A stretch of DNA of 64,000 nucleotides from NCBI GenBank assembly GCA_012295275.1, contig CM022673.1, positions 12,154,788 to 12,218,787 of the forward strand, given 5' to 3'. Source of the DNA: Chrysomallon squamiferum (taxonomy: Eukaryota > Mollusca > Gastropoda > Neomphalida > Peltospiridae). Position 1 is the first letter of the stretch. The number at the start of each line of letters is the position of its first letter. Shown one piece after another: positions 1-11,509 of the stretch. The notes beneath the pieces are model-generated. The model was not told the DNA's origin and searched no databases. It saw only the letters and a list, made by a program, of their open reading frames with translations. Position numbers and translations under genes: made by a program.

Positions 1-3000
1 TGGATGTTTCAAAAGATAATGTTTGTATGGATTCTCCCAGATCTGGTAAAAAGAGAAAACAGAGTGATGACTTTGAAGATGATGTGAATAGATCCAAACC
101 TAAACAGACTATTGATAAAAAAATAACTAAAACAAAAAAGAAAACAAAAAAATCAGTTGAGGATGACGATGATGATATTACAAAAGAAAAAGAAAGTTTT
201 GAAAAAACTGTGGATGATTCTTCATCAGAATCAGAAGATGATCACCCAGATGATGATGATGATTCGTTAAATGAATCGGACAAAGATGATAAAAATAATT
301 TAACACAAGACAATTCTTTAAGTAATTTAACATCACAGGACAATGACTTGGTTTATGATTCCAAAAAAGAAGGACCTCGTGAAATTGGAGGATTTACAGT
401 CTTAGGAGATTATAAAAAGAAACATGTTGAAAAGGTATTACATTTCATTTTCTTTATCTATTGTTCTATTAATAATAAAAAAAGAAAATATATGATGGAA
501 ATAAATAATTTGCTATTTGCTGAATTAGATTTTTCTGTTTGAGTGCAGTGTAATTATTATTATTATTATTAATTTTTTTTTTTAAAGTATATTTTAATTA
601 TCTTTATTACTTTATAATGATTTTTTTAAATTTTATATCTAGTAGTATTGTGGTATTTATAAGATACTGTTACTGATTTGTAAATTTATCAGCTGACAAT
701 GTCCATATAAATAATAATTTAAATTTAAAAAAATATTTATATCCATATACAGAATGGAGAGTCATAAAAGTACAAATATGGAGGTTAACAATTTGAATGT
801 TTATTATTATTAGTTATTTAATATTTAATATGTTGTTGTTTTTTTTATGCTGGAATGTTGTTAAACATTCATTCAGACATGATTAATTATTACAAATATT
901 ATTACTATTTTTTATTTTTTATAAGGTAAAGCGTGTTCTACCAGATTGGTTGGCAAATCCTGATGTCATTGGTGCTGATTTAAAAAGCTGCCAGGTTCCT
1001 GTGTCGTCATTTACCAGGTTACATCCTGTGTTGCTTGACAACCTCAGCAAAAATGGAATCACTCACTTTTTCCCAGGTTTGTCAAGAAAATAATTTGAAA
1101 AATTTGTTACTGTCTATTACTATTATATGATAAACTAAATGTTTTGACAAATATGTATCAAAATCAAAAAATATTTGAAAGGCCATTTTTAGAGTATGTA
1201 TGTTTTTTCAGTAAAAATGTGGTGAGTTACAGTATTGTGTTTGAACAGGGGTAAGAAGTGTACTGACAGATAGAGTACAGAACTTTTAAATGTGAAAAAA
1301 TGATTGTTATTGGGTGAAAATTTTTGTTGTGTGTGTGTCAACATTTATCACTAAAGTTTGCATCCAACATCTCACTCCCATTTTTTTACAGTTCAATAAG
1401 TACTTGGCAAAATTTAAATTGATGTATTATTGTATAAAAACAGTATCATGAATGTGGAATGAAAAACATTGTATTAACATTTTATAATTAGATCCTGTAG
1501 CTTTTCCAACCAAGTGAAGTGCAGAAAGTGCATATTTCAAATATGTTCACCGACAACTGAAAATTTAGATGTTAAATTACCATTAATGTCAAATTTGTCT
1601 AAATCTTCTACATATTATTTCTAATTGTAATTAATCTTTTTTTTTTCTGACAGTACAAGCTCAGGTTATCCCAGTCTTATTAGACATGATCAGACACGGA
1701 ATTAGGGTGGGTCCTGGTGGGTACCACCCCAGTGATATCTGTGTGTCTGCATCAACGGGGAGTGGAAAAACACTGGCTTTTGTACTGCCCATTATACAGG
1801 TCAGTCTGCTACTGTTTATTATGTTCTCTTTAAAAACATTATTTATTTATTTATTTGTTCTTTTTAATCTTTTTAATGCTGTTGGCTAAGTGTCTTGACA
1901 TGCTTGAAGACCAACATTGGTGAGATTTCTCAAAATAATGCACTGGCTTAAGTTAAAACTTAATGTTACACTTGCTGGATGGCAAAATACCTGAAGCTGG
2001 GAAGTATGTATTGTGCTAAAAGAGTTAAAAACGTTATTTATTTATTTATTCATTTATTCATTTATTTCTTCTTTTTAAAAGCTTTATTTATTTATTAGTG
2101 TGAACTTAGGCAACAGTAAGGCTAAATGCTGGGGCAGCTATCCACATTCAGTGTTATTAAATTTACATTTATTATATTCATATATAATATTATATTTAAT
2201 TAGTGAAATAAGTAAAAATCTATTTACATATCTGCTTTATTTCTTTTTTCTCTAAAATGTTTGTTCATCTGATAATAAAAAAAAATATATATATCTAGTT
2301 TATAACAAGATATCTAAATGTAGTAAAAACCGTGTCACATTTGTATTGTATGATAATATTAAATTACCAGGCTCTCAAAGACTGTGTGGTGAGGAAAATT
2401 CGAGCTGTTGCTGTATTACCAGTTAGAGATCTCGCCACGCAAGTACACAAAGTGTTTCAAACGTACTGCCAGGGAACAAACCTTAAAGTAAGAGTAACAT
2501 TTTCTTCTTTTTTATTTCATTTATTTGTTACTAATTTGGTTTTGTGTATATATATTTTATTTTAGGAAATGTCTCTGTCAATAATAAAAATACAGATAGC
2601 ATTGTTGTATGAACAGTTGTCAGTGAAATAACTGAGTTTTTTTAATTCTTATGGGTCATTCCGTGTCAAATCACCCAATGGTTTAAACCCGACCGTCTCA
2701 GATTTTTATGAAACTTGGTATACTTGTTGACTGGGATCCCACAGTACCAAATCTGACATTTTAGCTCAATCAGACCAGTGGTGTGGGAGATACGGCCCAC
2801 GGAATTTTGAGATTTTTGCCAAAAATGGGTGTGACCACCAACCTTAGAACCCTCATATCTCAGGAACTACTGGGCCAATCTTCACAAAATTGGTATTGTT
2901 AGAAAGGCAAAATGACAAGGATACCAAATCTGCCAATTTTGTTTAGTTTGGAAAATATTGGAGTACCTTGACCTTTTGACCTTTGCTATGACCTTGAAAT

Positions 3001-6000
3001 TGACCGTGTGGATCACGTGATCTTGAGATGACCTTTATTGAAATTTAATCTCCCACATGTTAACTAAAACATATAAAAGTTTCCTGGGTGTAATATTTTT
3101 TGTTTAGCCACAATATAGATTTAAAAAATGCACATACCTGAAAATAACACCTTTTCAGCCATTAACATCTGATTGACTAAAACCTGAATGATCAATTCTG
3201 GATGCTAAGAATCACCATCTCTCTTGATCATTGAGTAAGACATTGTAGGCCTACATGTATGCATAAAGTTCACATATAAAAGTTTCCTGGGTATAATATT
3301 TTTTGTTTAGCCTTAATAGAGATTTAAAAAAATGCATACCTGCATGGATGATTGATACAATGCATTACAATGTACATTTTCTCTGAGACTAAAAACTCAT
3401 CTTTGGAGTTAAAACCCACCTGACATGTCTGAAGGAATGCCTGAAGGATATGAAAAGATGCCAAATGGCATGACATGTTCTACACAATCAGGCTCAAAGG
3501 GTTAACAGGAAGTAATGCTTCAGGCAGGTCAGGAGCTCCTTTAGATTCCCTGGTGCAATCCCCATTGAGCACATGGCAATTTGAAGTTTAAGACAAAGAA
3601 GTTTCTTCATCTGCATTTCTTTGACAATCTGAAGCTTTTTAAGTTGGACACAATGTCAGATGTTGATGAATGATCAATATTTTATTTCATAAAACCTGTT
3701 AAGTAATTTTATCATGTCATGTGGGCCTTGCCATTGGTTTTGAACAAGGTTTCAGTCAACAGTACAACCCAGTCTGAAATCAGATGTCATCAAGTTGCAC
3801 TGCATAATGTATTTGTACACCAAGTCTTCGCACAGATTATGAATAAGGTCTACTTCACCTTAATAAACTGTGATTTATACTTGAGAAGATTGACATAAAT
3901 GCCTAAGACTTGTGGGCCTTTGGCAATAACACATGTACTCTGCTGCCATTTTATGACCTGCTTAACTTTACTGAAAGGGTTTCAGGATTTGATTTAATTT
4001 TAGGAAAGCACTGACTTTGTTCTATTGAACAATACTGAAAATCCTTATTTTTCCAGAGCTAACTGCAGCTTTAACTCTCCTAAAAATGTGTTTATCAACA
4101 CCATCATATCAAAAAGGAGTTGTTGTTATCATGGGAAAACTGAGGAAATCGAACTCCTCACTTTTGAAGTGGGATCAAAACACAGGACATCAAGAGTATC
4201 ATGAACAAGAACTTTTCATCAAATTTTCAACATCGCAGAAAAACTGTTGTGATCCCCTTTAATCGCCACCCTGAGCAAGCACGCACTAGATCTTTAAGAA
4301 TTGTTAGCATGGGCACTTACAAATGCTTAGTAAATCCTCCAAAGACACTAGTGTCAGGAGACAAGTTGTGCTGTGACTGTCTGATTACCCTTCAGAAATC
4401 AAAGGTCCTGCAGAGGATGGCTTTAGTATGGGTGGTACTACAATGGGAGAATTTGGTGATAACTTGCCAGACAAACCGCTGGTTGTTGTTTCCCCAAAAA
4501 GGACTTTGATTTGAATTACATTCTGTTGAGTTTAGGGAAACGCCTGTCAAACTCCATTCACTAGCACATTCCAGTAAATGAATGAAAGGACAGAAAAAAC
4601 TAGCATCAGCTACAGTAACATTAAAATGACATCTTAATGTCTGAATCCTATCCAGAGCGTGTGCAAATCTTGATTTTGTCACCCTTTACCATTGAAAGGA
4701 CAATGAATTGAAGGAGGAAATAATCCAATTTTATGAAAGTGATGAGAACAGTAGAATGTGTCTGGGAATGAAGGATACAGTGAGCATTTGAAACAAACAT
4801 AGTGAGAAGGTTAAGCATCAGAAACACCTAGTTCTCTCAAATTTATGTGAACTTTATACATACATGATTCAATGTCTTACTAGATGATCAAGAAAGATGG
4901 TGATCCCTAGCATCCAGAATTGATCATTCAGGTTTTAGTTAATCAGATGTTAATGGCTGTAAACGTGTTATTTTCAGGTATGTGCATTTTTTTAATCTAT
5001 ATTGTTTTTAAACAAAAAAAATATTACACCCAGGAAACTTTTATATGTTTTAGTTAACATGTAGGAGATTAAATTTCAATAAAGGTCATCTCAAAATCAC
5101 GTGATCCACACGGTCAATTTCAAGGTCATAGCAAAGGTCAAAAGGTCAAGGTACTCCAATATTTTCCAAACTAAACAAAAATGGCAGATTTGGTATCCTT
5201 GTCATTTTGCCTTTCTGACAATACCAATTTTATGAAGATTGGCCCAGTAGTTCCTGAGATATGAGGGTTCTAAGGTTGGTGGTCACACCCATTTTTGGCA
5301 AAAATCTCAAAATTCCGAGGGCCGTATCTCCCACACCACTGGTCTGATTGAGCTAAAATGTCAGATTTGGTGCTGTGGGATCCCAGTCAACAAGTATACC
5401 AAGTTTTATAAAAATCTGAGACGGTCGGGTTTAAATTTCTTTTTTTTTTGGGTGATTTGACACGGAATGACCCTTATTTATTATTATATTTGTTAATGTT
5501 TTTAACTTAAATTATTTATTTATTTTATTTAATTATTATTATTTTTTGGTAAATTTATATGTGTTTAAATAAGAGAGAGAAAAAAACTGCTGGTGCTGCT
5601 ATAATTTTTGTTTATTTATTTATTTTTATTCAATTTGTTTTTGGTAAAACAAATTTTGTTTATAATCATTATTATATGTATTTTCCACCATTTTTTTCCA
5701 GATACCTTTTATTATAATTAAGTGTTTTGTTTTTTTGTTTTTTATTTTCAGGTTGGGTTACTGGTAGGACAGAAGACATTTGAGGCTGAGCAGACAATGT
5801 TGGTTAAAAAAAGGTAAATATTTGAGCTGATCAAAGCTAATTATTCAAAATACTTCATCAGAGATAATTTTAGATAATTTTATGTATATAATCTTAAAAT
5901 GAAGTGTTTTGGTGTTTTTAAAAAATGTATTAAGTATTCTCAAACAGTAATATTAAGCAAAATGGTAATAATTAACATGTAGATGATTTCACATAAACGT

Positions 6001-9000
6001 TTTTAAACGATGCTCTTAATAACAATAAACATTATACAGTGTGCTTTAACAATTTATTTATGTTAATTTTCAGACAGTTTGGATTTCAGACACTTGTTGA
6101 CATTGTAGTCACAACTCCTGGACGTCTGGTTGACCACATCAACAAAACACCAGGATTTGATCTAACACACCTCCGATTTCTTGTAAATATTCTTCTACAA
6201 TGACATTATGTTCACATCATTTCATAATATTATCTCTTTATAGCATAATGATAAAGTTCAAATATTTTGAAGTGTTATTACATCTTACACTACTCAAGGA
6301 AAGCGTTTGCTTTGAAGTTTTTCATACAAAGTTAAAAGCAAGTACTTCATGTATTGTTTGTTAAAAAGTATCCATGTGGCTATTTGGCAGATAGGCTAAA
6401 TGTCCATTCATTATTTGTCACAGGTGATTGATGAAGCAGATCGTATGATTGATGATATAAAGCAGGACTGGATACAGACACTGGAGAATGCTGTCTATCA
6501 GACAGACTCCACCACTTGGGGGAGCTGTTCTAGAGAAAAATCAGGGGCAATAACTGTAGCAAGGTATGGAGAAATTGTAGTTAGTTTTTTTGTTTGTTGG
6601 GGTTTTTTTCCATTATGAAGAACCCCTTGAATTAGTGTTTAGAGTTTTATCATATTTTTTTTCTCTTTTTAATTTATTCTGTAAAAAAATTACGAAAATG
6701 TTGGAGATTGTTAAATATTTGATTTGTGTTAAAAGTATTTGATTTATCCTTTTTTTACTATAAATTTGAAAAACCAAAAGCCTGATTTTGTTTATTTTTT
6801 TATTTTTAGTTCCCTGAAAAACCAAATACCAGTAAGTATGCTAAACTGTAAAATTCAAAAACATTTAATAATACAGAATAGAGACAATTTTCATTTCTGA
6901 AATTTGCAGGAATTTTTGGGGTATATTTACACCTTATCATAAAACAGTTCTAAAGAATTATATGTATTTTAGTTCTAAACATTTATGTTCAAACACATTG
7001 ATACACATGTTCATGGATATATAAAACTCAGACACACAAGCAGCTTTATTTAGACACATGAATGTATCATTTCTTTTCATCAGACTTTATTTTTGACATT
7101 TTCAGCTGCAGAAGTTACTCTTTTCTGCCACCCTCTCTCAGAATCCTGAGAAACTTCAGCAACTAAATCTTTTTCAACCAAAGTTATTTACGTCAGTAAT
7201 AAAAACTGACAGAGGTGATGACAGAAGTAATGTTACGTCTGACACTACAAAATCTAGCAAAGGTATGCAAAGTAAAATATGATATTTCAGTGTCTTTTAA
7301 ATTAATGTTAGAAATACATAGTCTATTGTAATATTTTTTAATGTATTATCAGTAACTCCTGCCAATTAGTGTAATGCCGGCAATAATTTAACAAAAAAGA
7401 GAGAGAGAGAAAAAAATGACAACCAAATAAATATTTTTATAATGATTTGACAAAACATTTTACAATGTCAAACTCAAAAAGTATTTTCAGATTCAAAATA
7501 GTGTAGGTAAATGTAAATGATTTTCAGTCTGAAATGAAAATATCACTGACATCTTGTTGTAAAATTTTGTTTTTTATTTTATTGCAGACACATCTGGAAA
7601 CTTTGTTGGAAAATACATAACACCAAAAGGGTTAACAGTACGAGATTATTATTTTTTTTATTATGATTTATATTTCTGTGTTAATAATTAGGTTATTAGC
7701 ATTTGAAGAATTATAGTAATATCAATATAAAATTTAAAAAAAACAACAACCAGATAACAAACTGAATAGCTTGACAATTGCCATGATTATTTTCAATTTA
7801 TGGCAAAAAACATCAAGTTTTTTTAAGCCAATTTTTGTTCATTAATATATATATTTATAACTACATTGTGAAAAACAAATTTAATTCTGCGGTATGTCTT
7901 CATGTCTGATTTCTTTTTAAACAGTCTGAGAGTGATATAATTAAATCTTATGAGGTCTATTTTAATTTGTTTCTAGGAATATTTTGTTGAGAGCAGCAAA
8001 GCAGAACGACCACTACTGATTCTTCATTTTCTGCACACACTCAAGTTTCGACAAGTTTTGTGTTTTACCAATTCTGTAGAAACCACTCACAGGTAGGAAA
8101 TAAAATGAAAGTATTTTAAATGATGAATGATGATTTAGAAGAATAGTTCTGAATTTCCCATTCCATTTAAAATGATTTACAAAAAAAAAAAAATATTATG
8201 GTTTCATTCTAAATTCTGACATACATTCCAACAAAAGTGTGATTTGATATATGTAATGTTAATACAGATAGTTCTTCTCAATCAAAAATTAATTGTGGAT
8301 ATACTGAGCAGTTCATGCTGAAAGAGAGAAATTTCTTAATTATTACTCATAGTGCAACTAGGTTTTAAAAATAGAAAATAAAAAAGAATAATGTAAGTTA
8401 GAGGAGAAAAAGTATATTTTCTGTTTTAATAAATGTTATTATTTAAATTCCCTTTTTATTGTAAGGGTGTTAAAATGTATTTTCTTATTTCAGGCTCTAC
8501 CTTCTCATCAAGCTGGTGGGTGGGGTGGAGGTGAGGGAGTTTTCATCTGGTCTCCACGCCATCAGAAGAAACAAAATTCTCAAGAAATTTTCAGCAGGTC
8601 AAATAGACATGTAAGTGGGAAAATCTTTCTTTAATTGTTTTTCTTTTTATTTTTTTAAGTGATTTTCATTATAAACATGTTTTTAAAACTTAAATCCTTT
8701 TTGTACAAGAAAAACATTACTTATCTCCAGGAGCTGTTAATTGAGTGAAGAGTATGTAAAGATTGTCCATTGTTTTAAAAAAATATTTTACTTTCTTTTT
8801 TTATTCATTCATATTTGGGAAATGTGTAATCCAATGGTAAATATTTACTTGATAAAGATGATAACTGACAGTTAGCCAATATGCTCTTTCCCATTCCAAA
8901 GAGTAGCTCATGCCTGGTTTAGAAAAGAATATGGTATATGCTGACCTGTCATATTATGCAGCTTCAGTATAGAAGCAATGTCTATCAATCAGAACTAATA

Positions 9001-10204
9001 ACTGGAATATTCTGTGCGTATCACTCTTTTGAATGCTTATTTCAGAATTATACGTTTGAAATAATCCAGTAGTCCATGACAAAATTATGCTCAAATGAAA
9101 TCAGAAGTTTTATCTTTTCTTACAGAATAATCTGCTCTGATTCGATGGCCAGAGGAATGGATGTAGACAATGTGAAGTACGTGATTTCATACGAAAGCCC
9201 ACCATTCATAAAAACATACATCCACCGAGTGGGTCGCACAGCAAGAGCAGGAAAAACAGGCACAGCTTTTACACTGCTGGAACAAAAAGAGGTTGAAATA
9301 ATTTTTTGTTAAAATAAAAAGAACTCTATTATTTTGTTAAATGCTACATTGTTTTTATTTGTGGCGTTTAAAGATGTCGAGAGATCCATTTAATTTATAG
9401 GTTATTAGTTAAATACAATATTTGCATAATCATTTGAAATATTTAAATCTTCCATAATTCTGTAATACTGAGCACATTTGTTTTTTTCATTTTTTAATGT
9501 TGGAGTATTTTGGATTTCTGGTTTATTTATTTATACATATATATATAATAAAATTTCACACATTTACAAGAGTGACCTTTTTAATTTTTTCAGATATTCC
9601 ACTTCAAGAAGATGTTAAAGGATGCAGGTAAGACAGGTGTGAAGGAGATGAAAATCGGAAGAAGAGTTTTGAAACCTCATATACCTGGTTACAAAAAGGC
9701 ATTAGAGCAACTACCTGAGATTATCCAGGTGGGTTCAGATAAACAAAAATATTTAGAAATACTAATTAAAATAAGAACAGCCTTTCCTTCTTCTTTTTAT
9801 TTTATTATATATTTTGTTAATGTTTTCTGCCATTTCATCCTCTTTTCTTCTTAACTTCAAAAAGATTTTTTAAAAAAGCATTATTTAATTCATTTATCAA
9901 GTATGATAAAATGATGTAATGCTTTAAAAATAATTAAATTACAGTACATGCATACTTTAGATAATTTCAAAAATAATAATAAATATTTCTGTTCTTTAAT
10001 AAATTAGAAGATCACATTAACTAATGCTTACGTGATACTTTTTTCTCGTTTAATAACAAAAAGCTAAATTACATTTGACTAGTTTAACTTTATTTATATT
10101 GACTCCGAGATGATTAAATATTTCATCTGTTTATTCATAAATCAATTTAATAACAAATATTCTTGTTTCCATTTCAGTCAGAGAAATCAATGAAGAATAA
10201 ATGA
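1..10204 (+). CDS. DDX51: DDX51, ATP-dependent DEAD-box RNA helicase (5' partial)
   Basis: This gene encodes the nucleolar DEAD-box helicase DDX51 (yeast Dbp6 family), which remodels pre-rRNA during 60S ribosomal subunit assembly. Coding exons: up to 434 (open upstream of the ATG at 27), 926-1076, 1654-1799, 2371-2487, 5752-5813, 6074-6182, 6424-6563, 6810-6831, 7106-7262, 7588-7637, 7977-8092, 8494-8610, 9126-9291, 9594-9728, 10178-10204. All have GT/AG borders and one frame runs through (about 648 codons; human 666 aa). Visible motifs: an acidic/lysine-rich N-terminus, ASTGSGKT (motif I, exon 3), [10 protein letters not shown] (Ia), TPGRL (Ib), VIDEADRM (II), SAT (III), ARGMDV (V) and [10 protein letters not shown] (VI, exon 13). 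The reading frame is open through base 3 without a clear start context, so the true start may lie outside the window. Exon 8 is only 22 bp. The intron before exon 5 hosts a large transposon. The exon 13 donor (GTTGAA) is weak. Convergent with TAF8. Confidence 0.95.
2653..3275 (+). repeat. Left long terminal inverted repeat of the DDX51-intron transposon
   Basis: Inverted partner of 4845-5473. It contains several AGGTCA half sites (as TGACCT), a CACGTG box at about 3015-3020, and a block near 3067-3140 that recurs as a direct copy just inside the repeat (3272-3344). Confidence 0.85.
4201..4865 (+). pseudogene. Broken transposon-encoded protein remnant
   Basis: A 102-codon open stretch (4201-4509) carries a basic segment and a KLCCDC cysteine pair. 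Further on in the plus strand, with stops and frame changes between, come a segment reading roughly as [18 protein letters not shown] near 4520-4580 and, at 4719-4865, one containing [11 protein letters not shown] and LSNLCELY. I recall the combination of a KLCxxC pair, an LNxxLxxLGxxPIK-like segment and an FYxxDExSRxxxGxKD segment from uncharacterised transposon-derived proteins in hydra, oysters and arthropods. That is memory, not a search. The protein is clearly broken, so the element is probably non-autonomous. Confidence 0.5.
4845..5473 (-). repeat. Right long terminal inverted repeat of the DDX51-intron transposon
   Basis: Reverse-complement copy of 2653-3275. Its inner edge overlaps the end of a plus-strand coding remnant, so part of a former reading frame appears to have been captured into the terminal repeat. 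Confidence 0.85.
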
Positions 10205-10239
10205 AAAAGACAGTAATTTATTGAAGTCTGTGATACAGA

Positions 10240-10245
10240 AATAAA
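10240..10245 (+). terminator. Poly(A) signal of DDX51
   Basis: A canonical AATAAA lies 36 bases after the DDX51 stop codon and is followed by T-rich sequence. This would give a very short 3' UTR. Seen in sequence; its use is inferred. Confidence 0.6.
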
Positions 10246-11509
10246 ATTTATTAAATTTGTTGTAAATCTTTTTATTTTCCATTTTCATAGTTAATGAACA
10301 AACCACCTGTTAAAAAATCATTTCTTAAACTAGTAGTGAAACCATTCAGACAACTCATACACATACATACAAACACACATAATGTATATAACCTTCCACT
10401 CTAAAAATTGATACCTATAAAACATGATTTTTTTTTTTATTAATCTTGTTATAGTTTAGTCCAAATGAATAACTGTATTTTATTTCTCTCATAATAATTA
10501 TCCAGGTTTGCCAGGTTTGCATAATTCAGTTATCTGAAAATGTAACAGGAAATGACATTAAGTCAAAGATGGAGATTTGATTAGCTGCTATATTTACCTG
10601 CATAATTCATTGTATTAAACATTTTGAATAATGGCCGACACCAGTGTGTTACAACGATTTATACAACAAATTTTCATCTTATGTTTATATCAAAAGATTA
10701 AAATGTTCATGATTAATCTTTTAATGAGTTAATCACTGGCAGGACAACTGAATTTATTGTTAGGATTAACCAGTGCAATCAAAGGAATGTTCTGTAATTG
10801 AATTGTTCAATGAGTATGAATGGATAACTGCCCTGAAGAATCAACAACAAATGAGTCCTGAACAACACTGGTTAACAAAACAGTCACTGGTGCGTACTAA
10901 GTCCTGAGAAGGTATAAATATGAATGAAAAAGTAATGGCATTACTGTGTAAAGACAATAGATGGATGTTAAATTAATGGTAAAAGAGGTTTAGTAAATAG
11001 ATGTTATATCTAAACATTTTAAATGAATATAAAAAGTCAGTTCTGAAGACACCAAGAGTGTGACGCTTTACAGAAAATACACGAGTATTAAATAAACTAC
11101 TGGATGTTAGAAATCACTTGATGAATAATGAAAACATTATTTAAAAAAACAAACAATCCCTGCATAATTATATATTTGAAAGAAAACTTTTTTCTAAGTG
11201 TCTGGTGTTATAACTGATCTGAGAATAAAAATTCCAATCAAAGGTGGGCCCATCATAATACTCCATTTCTTTTGCTCCAAGATAGTAACCATTGTCAGTT
11301 TTATTACCTATCACATTTAACAAAGTAAACCAACTGGCAAAACCTTAACACAGCTGATGACTTTCTTAAACATCTGTTGAACAATGATTCCAAGAAAGAG
11401 AAGCACCTAAAAACTGTTTTCGTTTTTCAAAATTTTCTTTTCTCTGATAATTTTTGAAAATTAATCCCAACGTAACAAAAGCATATAATAAAAAAAACTT
11501 TTGTTTCTT
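10246..11509. other. Convergent DDX51/TAF8 intergenic stretch
   Basis: AT-rich sequence between the two stop codons. No open frame or repeat array was recognised. A reverse-strand AATAAA (TTTATT at 11300-11305) could serve as the TAF8 poly(A) signal. Confidence 0.4.

Larger units (their letters stand above)
2653..5473. mobile_element. 2.8 kb DNA transposon with long terminal inverted repeats in a DDX51 intron
   Basis: The element begins GGGTCATTCCGTGTCAAATC and ends with the reverse complement of that string. The left repeat (2653-3275) and right repeat (about 4845-5473) are inverted copies of about 0.62 kb with scattered mismatches and small indels. TTAT directly flanks both ends (2649-2652 and 5474-5477), which fits a 4-bp target duplication, although local TTAT richness weakens this. 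The middle holds broken plus-strand coding remnants. The element fills most of the intron between DDX51 exons 4 and 5 and does not interrupt coding sequence. I do not recognise the superfamily securely. The high similarity of the two termini suggests fairly recent activity. Confidence 0.9.
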
